From assembly GCF_024228675.1 (NCBI RefSeq), contig NZ_CP100462.1, forward strand, positions 124,001-188,000: a stretch of DNA of 64,000 nucleotides. Reading direction: 5' to 3'. Shown here one piece after another: positions 1 to 7,573 of the stretch. Position 1 is the stretch's first letter. Every line of letters starts with the position of its first letter. Made by a program: the position numbers and the translations under genes. The notes beneath the pieces are model-generated. The model saw only the letters and a program-made list of their open reading frames with translations. It had not been told where the DNA came from and searched no databases. The stretch is from Salinigranum marinum (lineage in GTDB: Archaea > Halobacteriota > Halobacteria > Halobacteriales > Haloferacaceae).

Positions 1-391
1 CGGCGCTGAACAGCATCGCCATCCACGAGAAGTCGTCGAACTCCTTTTCGGCTTCGACACCGCCGATCCTGATCCCGCCGTACTTTCCGAAGGCGAAGTA
101 CAGGATCGTGACAATGAAGATGTTCACTGCGAGGATGTAGAACCAGCCGAACGTGCCGTTGACGAAGTTGAAGATGGCGGTGTACGCCGAGGCTGCCTGG
201 TCGCCCAGCAGGATCGTGACCGCGATGAACACCGCGATGATCACCAGGGCGACCGGGAAGACGACCGGGTGGATGTCGAATCCCCACTTCACGATGTTGG
301 TGTCGCCGGGTTCCCGGTCGGAGTCCGGGTGGAACAGCTCCACCTGGAGCCCGTCGGACATCTCCCCCGTGGTGTTCTCGCCGTCAGCCAT
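1..391 (-). CDS. BCCT-family transporter, N-terminal part (cut by window edge)
   Basis: The N-terminal 130 residues of a betaine/carnitine/choline-type (BCCT) secondary transporter; the rest lies left of the window. BCCT carriers import quaternary ammonium or sulfonium compounds (glycine betaine, choline, DMSP) with Na+ or H+. Visible are a soluble acidic N-terminus, a first helix near residues 35-60 rich in V/I/A/L, a second near 78-100, and the family-typical stretch KYGGIRIGG followed by an FDDFSW-AMLFSA segment. The ATG is preceded by a clear ribosome-binding site (GGGAGGT, 397-403, 5-nt spacer), so this transcript probably has a leader. The next genes act on dimethylglycine-like and THF-linked substrates, which points to methylated osmolytes as cargo; the exact substrate is inferred. 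Confidence 0.85.
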   Translation of the reverse strand, partial: MADGENTTGEMSDGLQVELFHPDSDREPGDTNIVKWGFDIHPVVFPVALVIIAVFIAVTILLGDQAASAYTAIFNFVNGTFGWFYILAVNIFIVTILYFAFGKYGGIRIGGVEAEKEFDDFSWMAMLFSA

Positions 392-964
392 GGGTTACCT
401 CCCTATTCTGTACGATCGGATAGTCGTTCGTGTCGGTCATGAGTGATCGGTTACTGTGTTGTGAGGTGTCCGTGATCGACCGCGTATCCGCCGTGTTTTC
501 GTCGCACTACACTCGTCGTCCGCACACCAGTCGTCGTCGACGCCCGTCGCCGCTTCGACGGGTCGTCGCCCGCGAGTCTCTCGTTCATCCCGGCCGAACG
601 GCGATACAACTGCTGGTGTCGTTCACCGAACGCAGGTCGGTTGTATGAACGATGCCCGTGAGCACGACACCGGACTGTCGCGTCCTGTCGACCGCGCAGG
701 ACTCCCCCGATGGCGGCGGGAGAGCCCTTCGTAGCGTGGCAGCCGCTTGTCTCCTCGAACGGGATCGACTCCCGTCGTGAGCACTGCAAGCTCGTGTCAT
801 GACACTGGGCCACACAGGTCTGTTTGTAGTACATCATAAAAAAGCTCGTGTCTGTATATAGTGGTATTTATTACCCGAACTTGATCGACAGCTAGAATGT
901 CCAGTGAGAGAGGAGACGTCCCGAGTGCGAGCCAGAGGAGTGAGAACCCCCGGCATCGATCGTT
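392..964. other. 573-bp non-coding gap between BCCT gene and ilvA
   Basis: No credible gene is seen; short open frames on both strands have Arg/Ser-rich compositions unlike the neighbours. The gap holds the transporter's RBS (397-403). An AT-rich patch with TATA-like sequence (835-880, including TGTATATAG and GTATTTATT) is the only obvious promoter-like stretch. If it serves the transporter, the leader would be about 440 nt. A short hairpin (stem ACGGGA/TCCCGT, around 760-776) lies in between. No known riboswitch was recognised. Confidence 0.5.
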
Positions 965-2206
965 TCAGGCGTTGAGGTGCCTGACTTCATAGCCGTGGCC
1001 GCGGATCGAGCGGATGATCGCCCGCGCCTGGCTCGCGCCGCTGGTCTCGACGGTGAACACCAGATACGCCTCGCCGACGTCGAGTTCGGCCGAAGAGCGG
1101 TCGTGGCGGACGTTCTGGATGTTGGCCCCGTGGTCGGCGATGACGCCCGAGAGCTCCTGGAGCTTCCCGGGGCGATCGTTGATCCGCACGCGCAGGCGGA
1201 GGAGTTGCTCGCGCTCGGTGAGCGCGTGAACCAGAACAGTCTGTAACATCGTCATGTCGAGGTTGCCGCCGCAGAGCAACGGCATCACCGTCTCGCCCGT
1301 GACGTCGAGTTCGTCGCTCAGCAGGGCGGCGACGCTCGCGGCACCGGCCCCCTCGACCACCTGTTTGGCGCGCTCCAAAAGGAGGAGCACTGCCCGCGCG
1401 ATCTCGCCGTCGGTGACGGTGACGACTTCGTCGACGTGGCGCTGGATGAGCGACAGGGTCAGCTCCGAGATGCCGCCGGTTGCGATGCCGTCGGCGATCG
1501 TGTCGACGGAGTCGAGCGTCTGCGGGATCCCCTTGTCGAGGCTCCGAGGGACCGTCGCCGCGCCCGACGCCTGCACGCCCACGATGCGCGTCTCGGACGA
1601 CAGTTCGGCGAAGGCGGTGGAGATTCCCGAGATGAGCCCGCCGCCTCCGATCGGGACGATCACCGTGTCCACGTCGGGCAGGTCCTCGTACATCTCGATA
1701 CCGAGCGTGCCCTGGCCGGCGACGATGGCTGGGTCGTCGTACGCGTGGACGAACGCGACGGTGTCGTCGCCTCTGACGAGCCCCTGCGCGTAGTTCATCG
1801 CCTCGCGGAAGTCCTGGCCGACGAGTTCGACGTCGGCACCGTACCCCCGCGTGGCGTCGACCTTCGTCTGCGGGGCGGTCTTCGGCATCACGATCGTCGA
1901 GCTGACCCCGAGTTTCGTCGCCGCCAGTGCCACGCCCTGTGCGTGGTTGCCGGCGCTGGCGGCGACGACCCGTTCGACGCCGGTGCCGTCGACGTCCGCT
2001 TTGATCTTGTTGTACGCCCCGCGGGTCTTGAACGAGCCCGTCCACTGGAGGTGCTCCATCTTGAGGTGCACCTCGCCGCCGGTCATCGCGTCGAGAGACG
2101 TGCTCCGCTCGACGGGGGTCCGTTTCACCACCGTCTCGTCGTCGAAACGGTCGCGTGCCTGTTCGATGTCCGCGAACTCGACGGCGTCTGAGAGGTCCTG
2201 GGTCAT
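965..2206 (-). CDS. ilvA: threonine/serine ammonia-lyase with C-terminal ACT domain
   Basis: A PLP-dependent fold-type II deaminase of about 413 residues that converts L-threonine to 2-oxobutyrate or L-serine to pyruvate, releasing ammonia. The PLP lysine is in SFKTRGAYNK (Lys60 from the chosen start). Ser/Gly-rich phosphate-binding (SAGNHAQGVA) and GGGGLISG motifs follow. The last ~75 residues form a single ACT domain (RINDRPGKLQELSGVIADHG), as in the short catabolic/biosynthetic archaeal enzymes. I place the start at the ATG giving MTQDLSD; a start nine codons upstream is possible. Next to dimethylglycine/sarcosine oxidation genes, it may deaminate serine formed from glycine plus methylene-THF; that role is inference, and an isoleucine-pathway role is equally possible. 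Confidence 0.9.
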   Translation of the reverse strand: MTQDLSDAVEFADIEQARDRFDDETVVKRTPVERSTSLDAMTGGEVHLKMEHLQWTGSFKTRGAYNKIKADVDGTGVERVVAASAGNHAQGVALAATKLGVSSTIVMPKTAPQTKVDATRGYGADVELVGQDFREAMNYAQGLVRGDDTVAFVHAYDDPAIVAGQGTLGIEMYEDLPDVDTVIVPIGGGGLISGISTAFAELSSETRIVGVQASGAATVPRSLDKGIPQTLDSVDTIADGIATGGISELTLSLIQRHVDEVVTVTDGEIARAVLLLLERAKQVVEGAGAASVAALLSDELDVTGETVMPLLCGGNLDMTMLQTVLVHALTEREQLLRLRVRINDRPGKLQELSGVIADHGANIQNVRHDRSSAELDVGEAYLVFTVETSGASQARAIIRSIRGHGYEVRHLNA

Positions 2207-2308
2207 GGTATGTCGTATGTGTTCAGTTCGCATGCCCCCGACGTAAACGTCGGCGTCGGATGCACGAAGACGGCTGGTGCGTGCCGAGGGAGCCGGCCGA
2301 CTCCGACC

Positions 2309-4861
2309 TCAGCGGATGATCTTCTCGCGGCCGGGGTCGAACAATGGTTCCTCGCGAACCGTCGCGTCGTACGTCTCACCCTCACAGCGGATCTGTACGG
2401 CGGTGCCGTGTTCGGCGTGCTCGGCGGGGAGGTACGTGTAGGCGATCGACTCGCCGATGCTGTAGCCGTAGTCGCCCGCCTGGACGTAGCCGATCGCCTC
2501 GCCGTCTTTCAGCACGGGGCGGCCGCTCAGCATGATGTCCGTCGAGTCGTCGAGCGTGAGCGGGACGATGCGGTCGTCGATGCCCGCCTCGCGCGCTTCG
2601 ACGAGCGCCTCGCGGCCCACGAACTCGGTATCCATGTCGACCGCGAACGGGAGGCCCGCGGCGAAGGGGTTGGCGTCGGTGTCGATGTCGGTGCCCCACA
2701 GGCGGTAGCCCTTCTCGAGGCGCATCGACTCCAGCGCGCCGCCGCCCATCGGCCGCACGTCGAGGTCCTGACCTGCCTCCCAGAGCGTCTCCCAGAGTTT
2801 CGCGCCGTACTCGGTGGGGGCCCACAGCTCCCAGCCGAGTTCGCCGACGTACGACACCCGCAGGGCGACGACGGGCACGTCGCCGACGTACATCCGCTTC
2901 GCGCGGAAGTACGGGAACCCCGCGTTGGAGACGTCCGCGTCGGTGACTCGCTGGAGGAGCAGCCGGGACTTCGGCCCCCACAGGCCGATCGTCGACTGTC
3001 CACCCTCGTCGATGGTGACCGACACTGTCTCCGGGGCGTGTTCCTTCAGCCAGGTGCCGTGGATGCCCGGCGAGTTGCCCCCGCCGGTCGTCACCATGTA
3101 CTCCTCCGCTCCCAGGCGGACGACCGTGACGTCCGCGAGGATGGTGCCGCCCTCGTTCAACAGCAGGGAGTACCGCACCTGGCCGACGTCGATGTCGACG
3201 TCGTTGGAACACATCCGCTGGAGGAACTCGCCCGCCTCGGCCCCCTCGACGGAGATCGACGAGAACGAGGTCATGTCGAACAGCGAGACGTGCTCGCGGG
3301 TGTGGAGGTGTTCCGCGCCCTCGATGGGCGAGCGGTTGATCGCCTGCCAGCCGTCCTGTTCGGGGATCTCCTCGGCGTAGCGCTCGACGAGATCCTCGTT
3401 CGAGTCGTACCACTGCGCGGACTCCCAGCCACCCGACTGGACGAACTCAGCGCCGAGGTCCTCCTGTTGCGAGTAGAACGGGCTCCGCCGGAGGCCGCGG
3501 TGGTCGTCGGGCTGCCAGCGCGGCTCGACGATGCTGTACACCTGGCGGTACTGCGTCGCGCCGCGGTCGACGAAGTACTCCTTGGTGCCGGCGTGGGGCT
3601 CGAACCGGTTGACGTGGATGCCGCCCGTGTCGACCGGGCCCGAGGGGAGCTTCGGAACGCCCGTCTCCATCCACTCCGCGAGGATCTTGCCGTACCCCCC
3701 CGAGTGGGTCCACCAGATCGCCAGCCCCGTCCAGAGGCCGTCGACCTGCGCCGTCTCGCCCAGCACCGGCATGCCGTCGGGCGTGAAGACGAAGATGCCG
3801 TTCTCCGTCGCGGCGAACTCCCTGCCCTCGACTGTCGGCAACAGTTCCTCGAACGCCTGTTTCGCCGACTTGTCGCGGTCGGGGTGCGTGGGTCGCTCCC
3901 AATGTTCGGCGGTGAAGTCCCGCACCGACGCCTGCCGGTCCTCGCGGTTCTTCCCCATCGCGTCGGGATCCACCGAGAGCGTCTCGTGGTTGTACGAGCC
4001 CAGGCCGATGCGGTCGCCGTGCGTGCGGAAGTACAGCGAGTGGTCCTGGTCGCGGCCGACCGGTCGGTGCGGGGCCTTCCCCATGTTCTCGGCGATACGG
4101 CTGTCACCCGGAATCTCCATCCCGTCGGTGTCGACGCGGGCGTTCGCGGACGCGCCCGCCAACTCCTCGAGGGGTTCCGTGACGGCGTACTGGTGTTCGA
4201 CGGGGGCGATCGGGAGGTCGAGCCCCGCCATCTTCCCGGTCTGGTAACCCCAGTTATTGGTGGCGATCACACACCGATCGCAGTCGATTCTTCCCCGATC
4301 GGTCTCGACAGCCTGGACGGAGCCGCCGGCGACATCCAGATCCGTCACCTCGGTGTGGCCGTAAAAGGCCGCGTCCGACTGCTCGATGTACCACTGGAGG
4401 GCGGCGACGCCGTCGACCCGGCCGTCCGTCGGCGAGTAGTAGCCGCCGAGGATCTCCTCGGCGTTCACCAGCGGCAGGTGCTCCGTCACCTCCTCGGGCG
4501 TCAACAGCTGCGGGTCGGGCAGGCCGTAGGAGGTCGCGTGTTCGACCCGGCGCTGGAGGAAGTCCATTCGATCCTCGGAGCGGGCGACCTCGATGCCGCC
4601 GACCTCGTCGTAGACGCCGGCGTCTTTCAGCAGGCGGCTGGTGTAGTACGCCGTCTTCGTCATGATCTTCGACGGCGAGGTCTGGAACATGATGCCCGGG
4701 GCGTGCGTCGACGACCCGCCGGTCACGGGAAGGGGCCCCTGGTCGACGACGACGACGTCCTCAGCCCCGAGTTCCGAGAGGTGGTACGCGACGCTGCAGC
4801 CGACGGCGCCCGCGCCGATGATCACCGTCTCGGCCTGCTGTGGGAGTTGTGTCTGACTCAT
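2309..4861 (-). CDS. dimethylglycine/sarcosine dehydrogenase-like flavoprotein with GcvT domain (paralogue B)
   Basis: An 850-residue two-part enzyme. Residues 1-~400 are a DAO-type FAD domain: GAGAVG at 17-22 and the GGSSTHAPG motif in which His53 matches the histidine that carries covalent FAD in dimethylglycine and sarcosine dehydrogenases. The C-terminal half is a GcvT/aminomethyltransferase fold (NEGGTILADVTVVR, LGWELWAPTEYG, RLEKGYRLWGTD), which in this family passes the oxidised methyl group to THF as 5,10-methylene-THF. The ATG directly follows the stop of the upstream paralogue (TAGATG), so the two are almost certainly co-translated. The substrate (dimethylglycine, sarcosine or another N-methyl amine) cannot be read from sequence; two adjacent paralogues suggest two successive demethylations. 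Confidence 0.85.
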   Translation of the reverse strand: MSQTQLPQQAETVIIGAGAVGCSVAYHLSELGAEDVVVVDQGPLPVTGGSSTHAPGIMFQTSPSKIMTKTAYYTSRLLKDAGVYDEVGGIEVARSEDRMDFLQRRVEHATSYGLPDPQLLTPEEVTEHLPLVNAEEILGGYYSPTDGRVDGVAALQWYIEQSDAAFYGHTEVTDLDVAGGSVQAVETDRGRIDCDRCVIATNNWGYQTGKMAGLDLPIAPVEHQYAVTEPLEELAGASANARVDTDGMEIPGDSRIAENMGKAPHRPVGRDQDHSLYFRTHGDRIGLGSYNHETLSVDPDAMGKNREDRQASVRDFTAEHWERPTHPDRDKSAKQAFEELLPTVEGREFAATENGIFVFTPDGMPVLGETAQVDGLWTGLAIWWTHSGGYGKILAEWMETGVPKLPSGPVDTGGIHVNRFEPHAGTKEYFVDRGATQYRQVYSIVEPRWQPDDHRGLRRSPFYSQQEDLGAEFVQSGGWESAQWYDSNEDLVERYAEEIPEQDGWQAINRSPIEGAEHLHTREHVSLFDMTSFSSISVEGAEAGEFLQRMCSNDVDIDVGQVRYSLLLNEGGTILADVTVVRLGAEEYMVTTGGGNSPGIHGTWLKEHAPETVSVTIDEGGQSTIGLWGPKSRLLLQRVTDADVSNAGFPYFRAKRMYVGDVPVVALRVSYVGELGWELWAPTEYGAKLWETLWEAGQDLDVRPMGGGALESMRLEKGYRLWGTDIDTDANPFAAGLPFAVDMDTEFVGREALVEAREAGIDDRIVPLTLDDSTDIMLSGRPVLKDGEAIGYVQAGDYGYSIGESIAYTYLPAEHAEHGTAVQIRCEGETYDATVREEPLFDPGREKIIR

Positions 4862-7459
4862 CTAAACCAGCGGCTCCTCCTGGACCGTGGCAGCGTAGTG
4901 GTCACCCTCGAACAGCACCTCGACCGACGTGCCGGGCTCGGCGTACTCCGGCGGGAGATACGTGTAGGCGACGCACGCGCCCACCGAGTAGCCGTACTCG
5001 GCGGCGTGGACGTAGCCCAGCGACTCGCCCGTCTCTGGGTCAAGCACCGGTCGGTCGTCGAGAATCGTCGCCTCGGGGTCGTCGAGCGTCAGGCAGGCGA
5101 CCTGGTGGCGAAGCGCCGGCTCACCGCCGTCCGCCGCGGCCGGTTCCGTCTCGGACCCGGCGAGGGCCTCCTTCCCGATGAAGTCGGTGTCCATGTCGAC
5201 CGCCCAGCCGAGGCCGGCCTCGAACGGGGTGTGCTCGGTGTGGAGGTCCTTCCCCCACAGCCGGAACCCCTTCTCGATGCGCAGGGCGTTCAGCGCGCCG
5301 TTGCCGTACGGCCGGATGTCGTACTCCTGGCCGGCCTCCATGATGTGCTCCCAGAGCTGCTCGCCGTACTCGGAGGGGGTGTAGAACTCCCAGCCGAGCT
5401 CGCCGGCGTACGAGACCCGCAGGGCGAGCACCGGGACGTTCTTCACGTAGAACTCCTGGGCGGTGAAGAACGGGAACGCCTCGTCGGAGAGGTCGACGTC
5501 GGTGACCTTCGAGAGCACCTTCCGGGCGTCCGGGCCAGTACAGACCATCGCGGCCATGCTGGAGGTGACGTCGTTGACTACGACGCCCTCGGGGGACTGC
5601 TCGCGGACCCACGCGACGTGGTTGTTCCCGACCTCGCGTCCCGTGGTGAGGAGGAGGTAGCGGTCCTGATCCGTGCGGGTGACCGTGATGTCCGCGCGGA
5701 CGCCGCCGCCCTCGTTGCACATCAGGGTGTACTTCACGTCTCCGACGTCGAGGTCCATGTCGTTCGTACAGAGCCGCTGGACGAACGCCCCTGCCTGAGG
5801 ACCGACCACCTCCATCTTGTTGAAGGGGGTCATGTCGTGCAGTCCGACCTTCTCACGGACGTGCAGCGCCTCGGCCCCCTCGAGGGGCGACCAGTAGATG
5901 CCCTCCCAGCCGTCTCGGTCGGGGATCCGGTCGCCGTACCGCTCCAAGAGGTCCTCGTTCGACTCGAACCACTGGGGGGCCTCCCAGCCGGCTTCGGCCC
6001 ACATCTCCCCGCCCAGTTCCAGGTGGGAGTGGTACATCGGCGTCCGCCGGATGTCCCGCTGTTTGTCCTCCCACACCCACTTCGGATGCATGATGTTGTA
6101 GACGATGCGGTACTCCTCGCCGCCGATGTCGCGGGCGAAGTCCCAGCTACCCTCGTGGTCGTCGAAGCGGTTGACGTCGCAGTGCGCGAGGTCGATGGGC
6201 CCGTCGTCGAGCCGCGGCACGCCGTTCTCCATCCACTCCGCGAGCGCCTTCGCCGCGCCGCCGGCGTGGGTGACCCAGATGGCCGCCGCCGTCCACAGCC
6301 CCTCCAGTTCCTGCACCGGACCCATCACGGGGAGGCCGTTCGGCGACTCCGCGAACATCCCGTTGTACTTGAACTCCAGTTCCTTGCCCGCCGTCGCCGG
6401 GAGGAGTTCGTCGGAGGCCTGCCGGGGCGCTTTGTGCGGGCGGTCGGGGTGGGTCGCGTTCTCCATGTGGTAGTCGGTGAACTCGTGGACCGACCCCTGC
6501 GACTCGTCCGTATTGCCGCCGAGTTCCTGCGGGTCCGGCACGATCGGCTCGTGGTTGTACGAGCCGATGCCGTAGGAGTCGCCGTGGTTCCGGTAGTACA
6601 TGGCGTTGTCCTGGTCGCGCAGGATCGGCCGGTCGGGCCCGACGAGCAGCCGTTTGGCCTTCTCACCCGAGACGTTCTCGTACCCCTCGAAGAGCGGGTG
6701 ATCGGTGACGTCGACCGCGCTGTCGGCCAACTCGCCCAGCGACTCGGTCATCGTGTACTGGTGTTCGACCGGCGTCACCGGGAGGTGGACGCCCAGTTTC
6801 TCGCCCAGCTGGCGGGCCCAGATGTTCGTCGCGATGACGACCTCGTCACACTCGATCGTCCCGTTCTCGGTGACGACCGACTCGACGGAGCCGTCCGCGA
6901 CTTCGACGTCCTCGGTTCGGGTGTGCGGGACGAACGTCGCCCCCCGGTCCATCGCTTCCCGGGCCAGCGCGTCGCAGGCGACGACGCCCGACACCTGCCC
7001 GTCGGTCGGCGAGTAGTACCCACCCAAAATCTGGCTGTCGTCGACGAGCGGGAGGTGCTCCGTGACCTCCTCGGGGCTGAGCAGCTGTGGCTCCGGAATC
7101 CCCCACGCTTTCGCGTGTTCGACCCGGCGCTGGAGGAACGCCATCCGCTCTTCGGAGCGAGCGACCTCGATGCCGCCGGTCTCGTTGTACGCCTGCTGGC
7201 CGTCCGCGCCCTCCAGTTCGGAGTAGAGCTGCCGGGAGTAGTTCGCGAACTTCGAGAGTTCCTTCGGTTCGGCCGTCTGGAACATGATCCCCGGCGCGTG
7301 CGTCGACGACCCGCCCGTCGTCGGCATCGGGCCCTGGTCGACGACGACGACGTCCTCCCGACCCAGCTCTGTCAGCTGATACGCGACGTTGCACCCGACG
7401 ATTCCGGCACCGACGATCACGGTCCCAGCGTCGCTCGGGAGACTACGCTGTGTGCTCAT
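4862..7459 (-). CDS. dimethylglycine/sarcosine dehydrogenase-like flavoprotein with GcvT domain (paralogue A)
   Basis: An 865-residue paralogue of the downstream gene with the same architecture: FAD domain with GAGIVG (17-22) and the covalent-FAD motif GGSSTHAPG (His54), then a GcvT fold (NEGGGVRADITVTR, LGWEFYTPSEYG, RIEKGFRLWGKDLHTEHTPFEAG). The family oxidises an N-methyl group and forms 5,10-methylene-THF. The start is the ATG at 7459 (MSTQRSLP), because a TATA-like element is centred about 29 nt upstream and the FAD motif then sits at the usual distance. A 29-codon upstream extension has no family-like sequence. It differs from paralogue B by an insertion in the C-terminal domain (SETEPAAADGGEPALRHQ). 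It leads the A-B unit. Confidence 0.86.
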   Translation of the reverse strand: MSTQRSLPSDAGTVIVGAGIVGCNVAYQLTELGREDVVVVDQGPMPTTGGSSTHAPGIMFQTAEPKELSKFANYSRQLYSELEGADGQQAYNETGGIEVARSEERMAFLQRRVEHAKAWGIPEPQLLSPEEVTEHLPLVDDSQILGGYYSPTDGQVSGVVACDALAREAMDRGATFVPHTRTEDVEVADGSVESVVTENGTIECDEVVIATNIWARQLGEKLGVHLPVTPVEHQYTMTESLGELADSAVDVTDHPLFEGYENVSGEKAKRLLVGPDRPILRDQDNAMYYRNHGDSYGIGSYNHEPIVPDPQELGGNTDESQGSVHEFTDYHMENATHPDRPHKAPRQASDELLPATAGKELEFKYNGMFAESPNGLPVMGPVQELEGLWTAAAIWVTHAGGAAKALAEWMENGVPRLDDGPIDLAHCDVNRFDDHEGSWDFARDIGGEEYRIVYNIMHPKWVWEDKQRDIRRTPMYHSHLELGGEMWAEAGWEAPQWFESNEDLLERYGDRIPDRDGWEGIYWSPLEGAEALHVREKVGLHDMTPFNKMEVVGPQAGAFVQRLCTNDMDLDVGDVKYTLMCNEGGGVRADITVTRTDQDRYLLLTTGREVGNNHVAWVREQSPEGVVVNDVTSSMAAMVCTGPDARKVLSKVTDVDLSDEAFPFFTAQEFYVKNVPVLALRVSYAGELGWEFYTPSEYGEQLWEHIMEAGQEYDIRPYGNGALNALRIEKGFRLWGKDLHTEHTPFEAGLGWAVDMDTDFIGKEALAGSETEPAAADGGEPALRHQVACLTLDDPEATILDDRPVLDPETGESLGYVHAAEYGYSVGACVAYTYLPPEYAEPGTSVEVLFEGDHYAATVQEEPLV

Positions 7460-7481
7460 ATGACAAAAACCACGGCGGCGG

Positions 7482-7493
7482 CTTCTTATATCC
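7482..7493 (-). promoter_or_regulatory. TATA box of the demethylase operon (leaderless)
   Basis: On the minus strand the sequence reads GGATATAAGAAG, centred about 29 nt upstream of the ATG at 7459. That spacing puts the transcription start at or next to the start codon, as in haloarchaeal leaderless transcripts. A second AT-rich element (GGTTAAAAATACCC, about 7510-7523) lies further upstream. Confidence 0.6.
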
Positions 7494-7573
7494 ACTCCTG
7501 CGCAGTGACGGGTATTTTTAACCGGCTCCGGAGGGCGGCCGATCACCCCCCACCCGCACCGAGACGGAGCGGG

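Noticed and set aside
430-837. Overlapping short frames on both strands upstream of the BCCT gene
   Set aside because: Arg/Ser-rich low-quality sequence, no ribosome-binding site or family resemblance, and mutually overlapping.
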